Positions 33,209-42,258 of a DNA stretch of 53,415 bases are shown piece by piece; position 1 is the first letter of the stretch; each line of letters opens with the position of its first letter. A model generated the notes under the pieces. The model saw only the letters and a program-made list of their open reading frames with translations, was not told the origin of the DNA and did no database searches. Both the position numbers and the translations under genes were made by a program. The stretch is taken from contig SVFV01000024.1 of the NCBI GenBank assembly GCA_015056655.1, positions 1-53,415 on the forward strand, in the 5' to 3' direction. Origin of the DNA: Butyrivibrio sp. (lineage in GTDB: Bacteria; Bacillota; Clostridia; Lachnospirales; Lachnospiraceae).

Positions 33209-34417
33209 TTATTTCTTCTCCATAGCACGCCTACTTACCTTTGGAATTATCTCAGTTGTAGCTATAAACATAGTAGCTGTTCCTATAAGAGCAAGAATAG
33301 CTCCAACAATTGCAAGTGACCTTGGAGAAACATACTCAAGCATATATCCGCCAATTATGTTTGCAGCAATCCCGACAACTCCGGTAAGTCCCACCGCAAG
33401 AAGTCCCTGAGCCTTTACTGAATCTGCATCATCAACGATTGAATTTGCATAATAAACTGATGAAACCATATACATTCCTGAAAAGAAAAAATGTACAAGC
33501 TGAAGTGCTATAAACAATTTGATATCTGTTATAAAAATCATGGATACAAACTTAAAGGAAGCCCCTATAGCTGTAACCCTCAAAAGCTTCTGGGCTGAGA
33601 ATTTCTTAAGAAAGAACATGCCAAAAGCTACGGCTGGCATCTCTGCAAATGCAGCGACAGACAGAGTTGTTCCCATCTGCGCTTCTCCGCCGCCATAGCT
33701 TTTAACAAAATAGATCATGTAGGTTCCAAGAACCATCTGCATAAAGAAGATAAGCATTACGCTTATTAAAAACAGATCATATCTTGGATATTTTAAAAAG
33801 AACTCCACAATACCACTGGGTTTTGCCTTTTCTTCCACTCTGTTGTTTTCAGATGAAGCCTTTCTCATAGAGAAAAGTACAAACATCATAAGAACATATA
33901 CTACGCAGAAAATAGGCAGAATAATATTTGCGCCAAACCTCTCTGTTATACGCCCCATCACAAAGCCTGCTGCCGCATAACCAAAGGAGCCAAGGCTCCT
34001 GGCAATTCCAAAATCGACGTCATAGCCTGCATAGTTATACTGAAGACAAAATGCCGTTAGCAGTGGAGAAATCGAACAGGTTACGCCAAAAGCGGTAAAC
34101 ATCCCTATAAATGTTGATATATGGGATGCCGGAACTGCCCACACAAGTACTGCTGCCAACAGTGCAATTGCCATCAAAATCCCCAGAATCTGCTTTAATG
34201 TTATACGCTCTGATTTATCCGCAAGAGAAGAAAGGTATGTCTGCAATACTATCGCAATAAGCGATCCAACCGTTGTTACATGCCCTATTTCTGATGCCTT
34301 AAAGCCTCTTGCCATAAGTAAAACTGCAGCAAAAGAAGACACCAAAAGATAATCCACCCAATAGCCAAGCTGAAGGAATGAATACTGCACAGTTAATATT
34401 CGAGTTGCTTTTTTCAT
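33209..34417 (-). CDS. MFS transporter
   Basis: The protein has 402 residues from ATG 34417 (GGTGGGA upstream; the longer frame opens with TTG at 34432). It has 12 hydrophobic segments with a basic central loop after helix 6. It looks like the LacY/nucleoside-type MFS subgroup (opening VQYSFLQLGYWVDYLLVSSFAAVLLMARGFKASEIG; FGIARSLGSFGYAAAGFVMG). The substrate is unknown; sugar or sugar acid import would fit the dehydratase that follows. It starts 50 bases after the ABC-F gene with no terminator seen between, so readthrough from that gene is likely. Confidence 0.85.
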   Translation of the reverse strand: MKKATRILTVQYSFLQLGYWVDYLLVSSFAAVLLMARGFKASEIGHVTTVGSLIAIVLQTYLSSLADKSERITLKQILGILMAIALLAAVLVWAVPASHISTFIGMFTAFGVTCSISPLLTAFCLQYNYAGYDVDFGIARSLGSFGYAAAGFVMGRITERFGANIILPIFCVVYVLMMFVLFSMRKASSENNRVEEKAKPSGIVEFFLKYPRYDLFLISVMLIFFMQMVLGTYMIYFVKSYGGGEAQMGTTLSVAAFAEMPAVAFGMFFLKKFSAQKLLRVTAIGASFKFVSMIFITDIKLFIALQLVHFFFSGMYMVSSVYYANSIVDDADSVKAQGLLAVGLTGVVGIAANIIGGYMLEYVSPRSLAIVGAILALIGTATMFIATTEIIPKVSRRAMEKK

Positions 34418-34467
34418 AGAAAGTCCCACCAATCCAAGTAAAATATTTTTTGCTATTTAATTTATTA

Positions 34468-35943
34468 TCAACTAATTGGGACTATTTTTCCATCCTTAAT
34501 TTGCATCTTTTCAGTGGCAATATTATCAACAAAAGTCTGGTCATGAGACACAAAGATAAGTGTTCCTTCATACTCCTCAAGAAGGCGTTCCAAAGCCTCT
34601 ATTGATGGGATATCCAGGTAGTTTGTAGGCTCATCCAGTATGAGCAGATTTACATCTGACACAAACAGCATCGCAAAAGAAAGCTTCATCCTCTCACCGC
34701 CTGAAAGATCCTTTGCTTTCTTGGCTATATCCTTCTCTGTTAAAAGAAGTCTTGCAAGAATAATCCTCGCTATACTCTCTGACTGGATGCTGACTTCCCT
34801 GACATTTTCCAGAACTGTTTTCTCCATATTTATCTGGCTCATGTTCTGCCTTGCATAGCCAATCTTTGCCCCGGGAACAACGTATATTCCCTCGCGTCTG
34901 TCTATGAGATCTATGAGCGTAGTTTTTCCTGCTCCGTTTTCTCCAACAAAGGCTACCTTTGATCCATTCTTTATCATGAAGTCTGCATCATCAAAAATGA
35001 GCTTATCCCCATAACTAAAGGTCACATGTTCTCCTCTTATGACTATTGGATTCTTTGGCGGATTGGTCAGTCTGAAGTCAGGTCTTGCCACAGGCTCTTC
35101 CTTTGGCTTTTCCTTTACCTCCATATGCTCTATACGCTTAAGTACGTTCTCCGCACTCTTCTCTATACCTCTTGCCTTATCCTCAGGCTTTCTGTTGCCA
35201 CAAAGTGAAATTGCCTTGGCTTCACTTGCAGTGATATTTCTAGGCTTTCTATCTACAGTTTTTGCCTTTGCCTTCTTTTGCCTGTAAACGTTTTGGAGTC
35301 TTTTCTTTTCTGCCTGATAGTTCTCATACTCGGCGTAATCGCTTTTCTTTTGAAGCTCCTTTTGCTCTAAATAGTCATCATAATTTCCATTATAGAAATT
35401 CAGCTTACCAAAGGAGACCTCAACTATCCTGTCGCAGATACTGTTAAGCAGTGCTCTGTCATGGCTTATGATCACCAAAGACTCGATTTCTTCAAGCCTC
35501 TTCTTTAGTATCTCCACGCCTGCGCTGTCAAGGTTTGATGTAGGCTCATCAAGGAATGCCACTGCTCTCTGGCTAGAAAAGAGCTGTGCAAGTCTTATTC
35601 TCGTATCCTCTCCTCCGCTTACATTCTCCTGCCACATCTGATCACTGACACCCATCTTTCCGGCTTCAGTGTAATCAGCATCTGCGTAGTAAGAGTCGTT
35701 ATCGGTAACATCTGTTCCAAACTGTTCAAAGTAAAAAGGATCACAGTTTAGTTTGACTATTCCCCTGGTTGGTTTCTTTTTTCCTGAAAGGATCTGAAGC
35801 AGTGTTGTTTTTCCCGCACCATTTACGCCAACAAGACCAACTTTTTCGCCTTCGTATAAGTAAAACCTCTCAAAATCGAGGATAGTCTGATCACCATATG
35901 TCTGTTCTATATTTTCAGCACTTATAAGTATTTTTCCCTGCAT
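34468..35943 (-). CDS. ABC-F family ribosomal protection protein
   Basis: The 491 residues contain two ABC ATPase domains in one chain and no membrane segments. NBD1 (about 1-185) has GVNGAGKTT, VSGGEDTRIRLAQL and FLDEPTSNLD. A long basic coiled linker (about 185-295) reaches into the ribosome in this family. NBD2 (about 300-491) has GENGAGKTT, LSGGERMKLSFAML and ILDEPTNYLD. Length and layout match Lsa/Vga/Sal-type antibiotic-resistance ABC-F proteins rather than housekeeping EttA or Uup. It should dislodge drugs (lincosamides, streptogramins, pleuromutilins) from the ribosome. A leader peptide and terminator precede it, the usual control of this class. AGGAGGT precedes the ATG. Confidence 0.9.
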   Translation of the reverse strand: MQGKILISAENIEQTYGDQTILDFERFYLYEGEKVGLVGVNGAGKTTLLQILSGKKKPTRGIVKLNCDPFYFEQFGTDVTDNDSYYADADYTEAGKMGVSDQMWQENVSGGEDTRIRLAQLFSSQRAVAFLDEPTSNLDSAGVEILKKRLEEIESLVIISHDRALLNSICDRIVEVSFGKLNFYNGNYDDYLEQKELQKKSDYAEYENYQAEKKRLQNVYRQKKAKAKTVDRKPRNITASEAKAISLCGNRKPEDKARGIEKSAENVLKRIEHMEVKEKPKEEPVARPDFRLTNPPKNPIVIRGEHVTFSYGDKLIFDDADFMIKNGSKVAFVGENGAGKTTLIDLIDRREGIYVVPGAKIGYARQNMSQINMEKTVLENVREVSIQSESIARIILARLLLTEKDIAKKAKDLSGGERMKLSFAMLFVSDVNLLILDEPTNYLDIPSIEALERLLEEYEGTLIFVSHDQTFVDNIATEKMQIKDGKIVPIS

Positions 35944-36019
35944 AAGTACCTCCTTCTATTTTTGATTATCAAAGTTAAGTTTTTTAGAAAGGAGACTTCG
36001 GACGATTTTCCCAGATAAT

Positions 36020-36049
36020 AGAAAAGGCCGTGACAAAAATGCCACGGCC
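36020..36049 (-). terminator. attenuator terminator in the ABC-F leader
   Basis: On the minus strand GGCCGTGGCA and TCACGGCC form a GC-rich stem followed by TTTTCT. It lies between the leader peptide stop (36084) and the ABC-F start (35943), so it would block expression unless antitermination occurs. Confidence 0.85.
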
Positions 36050-36083
36050 ATAAAATCATAGAAACTTATTAATCAATATCTGA

Positions 36084-36149
36084 TCAAAAAGCGCAAACCG
36101 AGGTCATCCAACTATTTTCAGTTACAACTTCAATTCTCATTGAACTCAT
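36084..36149 (-). CDS. leader peptide of the ABC-F gene
   Basis: This 21-codon ORF starts ATG (36149), preceded by GCGAGGT with a seven-base spacing, begins MSSMRIEVV and ends SVCAF-TGA. It lies between a strong promoter and an intrinsic terminator. The sequence at its end (ACCTCGG) can pair with its own ribosome site (GCGAGGT), so ribosome position would change the fold. Drug-stalled ribosomes on such peptides switch on ABC-F genes in other Firmicutes. Confidence 0.7.
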   Translation of the reverse strand: MSSMRIEVVTENSWMTSVCAF

Positions 36150-36190
36150 TAAGATTACCTCGCTTTCTGTAATATTAGTTAACCATATGC

Positions 36191-36219
36191 AGTGTAACAA
36201 CTGTTCGTAAATATGTCAA
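36191..36219 (-). promoter_or_regulatory. promoter of the ABC-F operon
   Basis: On the minus strand a perfect TTGACA (36219-36214) is 17 bases from TACACT (36196-36191). The leader of about 240 nt then carries the leader ORF and the terminator. Confidence 0.8.
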
Positions 36220-36223
36220 CGCT

Positions 36224-37402
36224 TTATTTATAGCAGTGATAAAATGCACTATCCATTTCAACTACAATAAAGCCTTCCTTCTCAATCCTTCTGTCGAAGT
36301 ACTCCATAAGCTTATCCTTGTTAGCCATAAGGACTTTGTTACCGTTAGGATATCTGGAAAGAAGCTTCTCAAAAAGTATCTCTGAATCATCAAAGTTTAG
36401 TGAGCATGGAAGCTGTACTATCTCAAAGCGGCTAAAGTGTTTCTTTATCAGTTCCTGGAAAGCCTCCTGCTTTTGCTTTAAGTCCTTTTTCTTTTTAATC
36501 GCAAAGGATTTATCCATTGAAAGCTCGTCAAAGATATTTTCCCAAAAATCAAACTCACAGGATATCCCGTAGAAGTTTACAGAGAACATTCCATCATCCT
36601 TAAGAACCCTTGCTGCATTCTCCATGATGTAATCAGTATCATTTATGTATGTCATGAAGTAATGCGCGATTATCCTGTCATACTTGTTCTTATGGATTTC
36701 TTCCCAGGTCTCGTCCTTTTCGAGATTGCCATATAAAACCTTCACATCAGAGCTCTGTGGAAGCTTGGACTTTTCCTCTTCTATGTATTTTTCAAAGTCC
36801 TCAGCCCAGCTCTCATGAACGTCATATCCATCCACATTGAAGTTTTCAGGAATGCGTTCCCAGTTCTGTCTCCAGAGTTCTCCATAGCAGCATCCCAGAT
36901 CGAGGACATTTTCATCCTTCTTAAAATCAAGTGAATCATATATCTTCACATACCACTCGATTCCATCGGCCGCATGTTTTACAGCGTATGCTCGTCTGTC
37001 GTCTGCGCCGTGCTCCATTTCCATCTTTTTAATGATGTCTGCGATGTTGTCCCAATCAGGATCCTCATGAAGTCTTGCAATCGCTGCCTTTATGCACTTT
37101 GCAGCTCTCTGCATCTCATATATTTTATCTTCCATAAGTGCTAGCTGCTTTTTAAGTGTTTCCTCAATTGACTCAGGCTCGTCGCTCTCAAGATTACTCT
37201 TTATCTCCTCAAGACTAAAACCTACATGCTTTAAGGCTATGATCTTTTCAAGGATCATAAGGGAATTCTTGTCATATAGTTTGTAGTTTCCCTCTGAATA
37301 TCCAACGGGCTTTAAAAGTCCCTTTTCGTCATATACTCTGATTGCTTTCTGTGATACTCCCGCCTGTCTTGCAATCTCCCCAGATGTCATTTTATCGTTC
37401 AT
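36224..37402 (-). CDS. MerR-type regulator fused to a SAM-dependent methyltransferase
   Basis: The 392 residues have an N-terminal MerR domain (winged helix MTSGEIARQAGVSQKAIRVYDEKGLLKP, residues 5-32, then a dimerisation coiled coil to about 118) and a C-terminal class I methyltransferase domain (motif I VLDLGCCYG at 166-173; IIAHYFMTYIND; LKDDGMFSVNFYG). The usual MerR effector-binding part is thus an enzyme-like domain. It may sense SAM or a methylatable drug, or methylate a product when bound. The ABC-F promoter begins 5 bases after its stop. AGGAGG precedes the ATG. Its own -10 is TATAAT shortly upstream. Confidence 0.88.
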   Translation of the reverse strand: MNDKMTSGEIARQAGVSQKAIRVYDEKGLLKPVGYSEGNYKLYDKNSLMILEKIIALKHVGFSLEEIKSNLESDEPESIEETLKKQLALMEDKIYEMQRAAKCIKAAIARLHEDPDWDNIADIIKKMEMEHGADDRRAYAVKHAADGIEWYVKIYDSLDFKKDENVLDLGCCYGELWRQNWERIPENFNVDGYDVHESWAEDFEKYIEEEKSKLPQSSDVKVLYGNLEKDETWEEIHKNKYDRIIAHYFMTYINDTDYIMENAARVLKDDGMFSVNFYGISCEFDFWENIFDELSMDKSFAIKKKKDLKQKQEAFQELIKKHFSRFEIVQLPCSLNFDDSEILFEKLLSRYPNGNKVLMANKDKLMEYFDRRIEKEGFIVVEMDSAFYHCYK

Positions 37403-37449
37403 ACCAACCTCCTGACTCTACTTTTATTATACTTGTAAAAAATGATTCA

Positions 37450-37484
37450 GGGCACCCTCTATGATAACATCGTAAAGGGTGCCC
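37450..37484 (-). terminator. thi operon terminator
   Basis: GGGCACCCT pairs with AGGGTGCCC across a 17-base loop. On the minus strand a run of six T follows after seven bases. It lies 66-100 bases beyond the thiC stop. Confidence 0.6.
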
Positions 37485-37549
37485 CAAGGGCTAAGTCAAC
37501 ATATTAAATTAAAACTTTTTTGGTCGGTTGAATCCATCCATATGGTTAT

Positions 37550-38854
37550 TTACAGAATATCGATATGCTCTCCTGCAAGCGCCTTGTTCATGCTTCTTAC
37601 AGCACAGAATTTGCCGCACATTGAGCAGGTATCATCAAACTCAGGCGCTCTGTCATCTCGGATAGCTTTTGCTGTCTCAGGATCTATAGCACACTCCCAC
37701 TGTGTATCCCAGTCGAAGGCTTTTCTTGCATCTGCCATCTTGTTATCCATATCCATTGCATGAGGAATTTTCTTAGCAATGTCAGCTGCATGTGCTGCAA
37801 TCTTTGATGCGATTATTCCCTGCTTAACATCATCAACATTGGGAAGAGCCAGATGTTCAGCAGGAGTTACATAACAAAGAAAAGCTGCTCCGTTTGCTCC
37901 TGCGATGGCGCCACCTATCGCAGATGTAATGTGATCATAGCCAGGAGCAATATCAGTAACAAGAGGGCCAAGTACATAGAAGGGCGCTCCCATACAGATA
38001 GTCTGCTGAATTTTCATGTTGGCAGCAATCTGGTCCATAGGCATATGTCCGGGGCCTTCCACCATGACCTGAACATCCTTTTCCCATGCTCTCTTTGTAA
38101 GTTCTCCAAGTCTTACAAGCTCTTCTATCTGACATACATCACTGGCATCTGCGAGGCATCCGGGCCTGCAGGCATCTCCAAGGGAAATTGTCACGTCATA
38201 CTCTCTGCAGATATCAAGAATCTCATCATAGTATTCATAAAAAGGATTTTCCTCACCAGTCATGCTCATCCATGCAAAAACGAGTGATCCACCTCTTGAA
38301 ACAATGTTCATTTTTCTCTTATGTTTCTTTATCTGCTCAATAGTTTTTCTGGTGATTCCACAGTGGAGTGTTACAAAGTCTACGCCATCCTCAGCGTGAA
38401 GTCTTATTACATCAATAAAATCCTTTGCTGTAAGCTCGGACAAGTCTCTCTGATAATGGATTACGCTGTCATATACAGGAACTGTTCCAAGCATTACAGG
38501 ACAGCTCTCAACAAGCTTTTTCCTAAAGGGCTGTGTATTTCCATGAGAAGAAAGATCCATTATAGCATCAGCTCCCATATTTACTGCTGCCATCACCTTC
38601 TCCATCTCAATATCATAATCCTTGCAATCTCTTGAAACACCCAGGTTTACATTTATCTTCGTTTTAAGCATTGAGCCAACACCCTTTGCCTCAATGCATT
38701 TATGATTTTTGTTTGCGCAGATGGCAACCTGTCCCTTTGCTACAAGATCTCTGATTTCCTCAGGTGTTCTGTATTCGTCTTTTGCAACCTTTTCCATCTC
38801 TGGTGTGATAATTCCCTGCCTTGCTGCGTCCATCTGTGTTGTGTAATTTCTCAA
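37550..38854 (-). CDS. thiC: phosphomethylpyrimidine synthase ThiC
   Basis: This 434-residue radical SAM enzyme converts aminoimidazole ribotide to hydroxymethylpyrimidine phosphate. It is the short form without the N-terminal extension of E. coli ThiC. Visible family segments include [23 protein letters not shown] and [13 protein letters not shown]. The C-terminal cluster motif reads CSMCGKFC, a CX2CX3C spacing one residue shorter than the CX2CX4C of the long form; I believe this is normal for short-form ThiC. It is the last gene of the thi operon, 74 bases after thiD, with AGGAAGGA before the ATG. Confidence 0.97.
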   Translation of the reverse strand: MRNYTTQMDAARQGIITPEMEKVAKDEYRTPEEIRDLVAKGQVAICANKNHKCIEAKGVGSMLKTKINVNLGVSRDCKDYDIEMEKVMAAVNMGADAIMDLSSHGNTQPFRKKLVESCPVMLGTVPVYDSVIHYQRDLSELTAKDFIDVIRLHAEDGVDFVTLHCGITRKTIEQIKKHKRKMNIVSRGGSLVFAWMSMTGEENPFYEYYDEILDICREYDVTISLGDACRPGCLADASDVCQIEELVRLGELTKRAWEKDVQVMVEGPGHMPMDQIAANMKIQQTICMGAPFYVLGPLVTDIAPGYDHITSAIGGAIAGANGAAFLCYVTPAEHLALPNVDDVKQGIIASKIAAHAADIAKKIPHAMDMDNKMADARKAFDWDTQWECAIDPETAKAIRDDRAPEFDDTCSMCGKFCAVRSMNKALAGEHIDIL

Positions 38855-38928
38855 TTCAGTTATTCCTTCCTGTCTATAATATTGTTTAATTCTAAATCTC
38901 TTATTTGATGTTTCTAAATTGTGATTCC

Positions 38929-39756
38929 TTATCTTGTATTTACTCTATGTTCGAGTGGTCCTCTACCGTTCCCGATATCAAGGCCTGCATCTATGCACTT
39001 TGTAAGATACTTCTTTGCTCTTTTTACTGCTTCTGACAGTGAAAAACCAAGTGCAAGATTACATGCAATCGCACTTGATAAAGTACAGCCTGTTCCATGA
39101 GTATTGGGATTATCAATTCTTAGTGACTTAAACCATGCGATTTCCCCGTCACTGTAAAGACAGTCCTTGCAAATATCTCCTGTAAACAAACCATGTCCGC
39201 CCTTAATAAGTACGCTGCAAGAGTATATATCTCCAAGCTTTCTTGCTGCTTTTTCCATATCTTCTTCAGAACTGATGGTAAATACTGACTGTCCTTCTAT
39301 TTTTTCTCCATTACTGCTTTGAATGAGTATCTCCGCCTCCGGAATGTTTGGAGTAATAAGCGTGCATAATGGAAATAGCTTTTCCTTTAAATAGCTTCTG
39401 GCATTTTCTGCTGATAGTGATGTTCCAGAGGTTGAGCCCAGTACCGGATCCAAAACAATATTTTGAGGCTTATACTTTAGAATCGAATCCCTTACAGCCT
39501 CCATAACCTCCCTATCTGGCAGCATCCCGATTTTCACAGCATCAGGAAAAATGTCATCAAATACTGCCTCAAGCTGCTGTCCTACGAACTCACCTGGAAT
39601 CGCTAATTTGCCGGTAACTCCAAGGGTGTTCTGCGCAGTAAGCGAAGTAATGACGCTCATTCCATATACGCCATGAGCTTCCATAGTTTTTAGATCAGCC
39701 TGAATCCCAGCTCCGCCAGAAGGATCACTCCCAGCGATAGTCAAAACCTTTTTCAT
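38929..39756 (-). CDS. thiD: hydroxymethylpyrimidine/phosphomethylpyrimidine kinase
   Basis: This 275-residue ribokinase-fold enzyme phosphorylates HMP and then HMP-P to HMP-PP for thiamine synthesis. Motifs include [39 protein letters not shown] at the start, [26 protein letters not shown] and [14 protein letters not shown] (anion hole and catalytic Asp region; Asp is replaced by Cys-Thr context as usual in ThiD). Its start overlaps the thiE stop by 4 bases, so translation is coupled. Confidence 0.97.
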   Translation of the reverse strand: MKKVLTIAGSDPSGGAGIQADLKTMEAHGVYGMSVITSLTAQNTLGVTGKLAIPGEFVGQQLEAVFDDIFPDAVKIGMLPDREVMEAVRDSILKYKPQNIVLDPVLGSTSGTSLSAENARSYLKEKLFPLCTLITPNIPEAEILIQSSNGEKIEGQSVFTISSEEDMEKAARKLGDIYSCSVLIKGGHGLFTGDICKDCLYSDGEIAWFKSLRIDNPNTHGTGCTLSSAIACNLALGFSLSEAVKRAKKYLTKCIDAGLDIGNGRGPLEHRVNTR

Positions 39757-40406
39757 ACATCTGTACCAATCCCCAATTCATCCATCTTTGCCACAAGTTT
39801 TCTTGCTGCCTCTTCTGAATCATCTGCCTTCATGATTGCTGAAACCACGCAGATGCCTGCGATAGGCACACCTCTTAGAACATCCATATTTCCGTCGTTT
39901 AGTCCTCCTATGGCATTAGCGCAGATATCAACTGATTCACAGATATCCTTTAAAGTATCAACTGAAGTAAGAACTGTTTTAACCTTGGTTGTTGTTGGAT
40001 AAATAGCCCCAACTCCAAGATAATCAGCTCCCATTTCTTCAGCCTTCTTTGCCTGCTCAACAGTCTTTGCTGTGGCTCCGATTATCTTTTTATCTCCCAG
40101 AAGCTTTCTTGCAATATCAACAGGCATATCGCTTTGTCCCACATGAACGCCCTCTGCATCAACAGCCATAGCAACATCCACCCTGTCATCTACAACCATA
40201 GGCACGTCATATCTTAAGCAGATTTCATGTACCTTCTTAGCAAGCTCAATGTATTCCAGAGTTGATCTCTCCTTTTCTCTTATCTGTAAAAAGGTGACTC
40301 CGCCTTGAATAGCTTTCTCGACTTTATCAAGGAAAATCTCTTCAGATAGATTCGTGCTGTCTGTCACAAGATACAGTCTGAGCTGTTCCATACTAACTCT
40401 TTTCAT
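39753..40406 (-). CDS. thiE: thiamine-phosphate synthase
   Basis: The 217-residue TIM-barrel enzyme joins HMP-PP and thiazole phosphate to thiamine phosphate. LYLVTDS at the start, GGVTFLQIREK, PMVVDDRVDVAMAVDAEGVHVGQSDMP (with the metal-binding Asp), DYLGVGAIYPTTTK and AIGGLN are typical. It lies between thiM (40-base gap) and thiD (4-base overlap). Confidence 0.97.
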   Translation of the reverse strand: MKRVSMEQLRLYLVTDSTNLSEEIFLDKVEKAIQGGVTFLQIREKERSTLEYIELAKKVHEICLRYDVPMVVDDRVDVAMAVDAEGVHVGQSDMPVDIARKLLGDKKIIGATAKTVEQAKKAEEMGADYLGVGAIYPTTTKVKTVLTSVDTLKDICESVDICANAIGGLNDGNMDVLRGVPIAGICVVSAIMKADDSEEAARKLVAKMDELGIGTDV

Positions 40407-40446
40407 TTAGTCATTCCTCCAGGTATTGCTTTTCATATTGCTTAGA

Positions 40447-41298
40447 TCATTCGGTTTTATCTGTAATAACCTGATATTCCAGTACACCTTTTTGATCAAT
40501 GATTTCATCTGTCATGAGCGAGATGTTGTCCATGAGTTTTATCAAAAATGTTCCTGCTCCAATTTGAGGGCCTGCTGCCATCTCTCCTGCTATCCCAAGA
40601 AGAGCGCATGCTCTTACAACCTCATCCTTATCCTTTTTCTTTGCAAGTAAGGTTGCACAGATAGCGCCAAGCATGCAGCCAGTTCCAGTAATCTGTGAAA
40701 GCTCAGGGCAGCCATTATCTACATAAACAGCTTTATCTCCATAAACAACTACGTCTGTTTTTCCACTTGCCAAAATTACAGCGTTATATATTTCTGAAAG
40801 TTGTTTAGCAGCAACGCAGATACTCTCTGTGCTTATTCCCTCCTTTGCATCTACGCCTTCTGATTTGTAATTCACATCATATAAAGCCATGATTTCCGAG
40901 TAGTTTCCCTTGATAACCAGAAAAAAGCCTTCCTCCATCTGTGAAGCCGGATAGTCAATATCCGCATCTCTTTTAGCTTTATCAAGAAGCTTTAAAAGAA
41001 ATTCTCTCCTAAGCTCAGAACAAGCTATTCCGACTGCGTCGACTACAACCGGAATATTTTTTTCCATAGCCTTAGTAAAAGAAATCTTCATAGCCTCCAT
41101 CCGGCTATCAGAAATATTTCCCAGATTAAGCAAAAGTGCATCAGCTGTTTCAGTAATCTCAGAAACCTCAAGAGGGTGCTCAGCCATAATTGGCCTTGCA
41201 CCCAGTCCCAGCACTGAATTTGCACATTGCATCATGGATATTGGATTTGTAATGCAATGTATAAGTGGTTTGTATTCCATACTTTCTAAAATACTCAT
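40447..41298 (-). CDS. thiM: hydroxyethylthiazole kinase
   Basis: The 283-residue enzyme phosphorylates the thiazole alcohol (HET) recovered from the medium. PLIHCITNPISMMQCANSVLGLGARPIMAEHP at the N terminus, VVVDAVGIACSELR in the middle and ITGTGCMLGAICATLL (phosphate-binding loop with catalytic Cys) are visible. Its start overlaps thiW by 4 bases, so salvage kinase and transporter are coupled. Confidence 0.96.
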   Translation of the reverse strand: MSILESMEYKPLIHCITNPISMMQCANSVLGLGARPIMAEHPLEVSEITETADALLLNLGNISDSRMEAMKISFTKAMEKNIPVVVDAVGIACSELRREFLLKLLDKAKRDADIDYPASQMEEGFFLVIKGNYSEIMALYDVNYKSEGVDAKEGISTESICVAAKQLSEIYNAVILASGKTDVVVYGDKAVYVDNGCPELSQITGTGCMLGAICATLLAKKKDKDEVVRACALLGIAGEMAAGPQIGAGTFLIKLMDNISLMTDEIIDQKGVLEYQVITDKTE

Positions 41299-41831
41299 GC
41301 TACCTTTTCATCCTTTATGGGATAATCCTTAAGTCCTTCCTGCATTCTTTTAAGAGCTCCTGTCACCTCAAGTCTCTTAAGCAAAAGATATGCAATACTT
41401 CCACCAATAAGTGTTCCGCAGATAAATGAAGGTACATAGAAGAAAAGCGTAAGCCCTTCTTTTCCCCAGAGATAAGTCATAACAGGATAAGACACGATTG
41501 CACCTATTATTCCTGTTCCAATTATTTCTCCAAGAACTGCAGCTATTATTTTTCCTTTGGAAAGTTTGTAGAATACTCCGGAAAGAGTTGCTCCGAAGAT
41601 TGCCCCTGTAAGAGCCAGAGGCGGAATTCCCATTACCGCCATTCTTATAATGCCTATTAGTAGTGCGCACAGAAGTGAATACGCTGGCCCCAAGAATACG
41701 GCGCAGGTGATGTTGATAAGATGTGCCATAGGACACATTCCCTCAACTCTGAGAATTGGTGATATAACAACTCCAAGCGCCACAAACATGGCAAGCATCA
41801 CCATTCTACGAAGATAATTACTTTTTTTCAT
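41295..41831 (-). CDS. thiW: ThiW, energy-coupling-factor S component for thiazole
   Basis: The 178-residue membrane protein has five or six hydrophobic helices and is the usual length of an ECF substrate-binding (S) subunit. LRVEGMCPMAHLINITCAVFLGPAYSLLCALLIGIIRM is typical of ThiW, predicted to import the thiazole moiety of thiamine. It needs shared EcfA/A'/T subunits, which are not in the window. It is the first gene of the riboswitch-controlled operon. AAGGAGA precedes the ATG. Confidence 0.92.
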   Translation of the reverse strand: MKKSNYLRRMVMLAMFVALGVVISPILRVEGMCPMAHLINITCAVFLGPAYSLLCALLIGIIRMAVMGIPPLALTGAIFGATLSGVFYKLSKGKIIAAVLGEIIGTGIIGAIVSYPVMTYLWGKEGLTLFFYVPSFICGTLIGGSIAYLLLKRLEVTGALKRMQEGLKDYPIKDEKVA

Positions 41832-41947
41832 ACCAGTCTCCTTTCCCAGACAGAAGACCCTTCACATGCATGAGATCACGACCATTACAACCACAGTTCC
41901 CCTTCTGCGAGCTGCGCATCCTTACGTAGTTTTTTGTCTTGTAAAGA

Positions 41948-41981
41948 CAAAAAAAGGAAGCTACCCAAACAGATAGCTTCC
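41948..41981 (-). terminator. expression-platform terminator of the TPP riboswitch
   Basis: On the minus strand GGAAGCTA and TAGCTTCC pair perfectly around a ten-base loop and are followed by TTTTTTTG. It lies about 20 bases after the aptamer and 115 bases before thiW. Confidence 0.88.
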
Positions 41982-42000
41982 GCAAATTCTCCATAAAAAT

Positions 42001-42086
42001 CAGGCATCCCTACGTTGGCATTATCCAAATCAGGTTCTCGGTCGAAGGTATCACCTTCCTCTCAGCCTGTTATACAAGCTCCCGTC
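42001..42086 (-). promoter_or_regulatory. TPP riboswitch (THI element)
   Basis: Read on the minus strand the aptamer starts GACGGGAGCTTG and contains CAGGCTGAGAGGAAGG, GACCGAGAACCTGAT, TTGGATAATGCCAACGTA and GGGATGCCTG. These are the conserved THI-box blocks, including CTGAGA and ACCTGAT. Thiamine pyrophosphate binding should favour the downstream terminator and shut off thiW-thiM-thiE-thiD-thiC. Confidence 0.96.
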
Positions 42087-42106
42087 TTTTTCAATTTTCA
42101 TTAACT

Positions 42107-42135
42107 TTTATACACCATAAATCGTGTGTATGCAA
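42107..42135 (-). promoter_or_regulatory. promoter of the thi operon
   Basis: On the minus strand TTGCAT (42135-42130) and TATAAA (42112-42107) are 17 bases apart, putting the start about 15 bases before the TPP aptamer. Confidence 0.65.
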
Positions 42136-42168
42136 TACAATTTTGCAATAATTATATATTTTCTAAAA

Positions 42169-42188
42169 TTAGTATAAATTTACACTAA
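42169..42188. promoter_or_regulatory. palindrome in the thi / permease-kinase intergenic region
   Basis: TTAGTATAAATTTACACTAA is a 10+10 palindrome with one mismatch, 30 bases upstream of the TATAAT (42218-42223) that probably serves the permease-kinase gene. It is a candidate regulator site. Confidence 0.4.
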
Positions 42189-42258
42189 AAACTGTCATTT
42201 AGCGCTCTCTACTTTAGTATAATTATAGTTGGTGTAGAATCCCAAAAAGGAGATTATT

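Noticed and set aside
37550..38854. ThiC defective because its cluster motif is CX2CX3C
   Set aside because: All three cysteines are present and the shorter spacing is, to my knowledge, normal in short-form ThiC.
42169..42188. FapR-type fatty-acid operator
   Set aside because: It shares TTAGTA/ACTAA ends but the palindrome is 20 bp, not 17, and no lipid gene is near.
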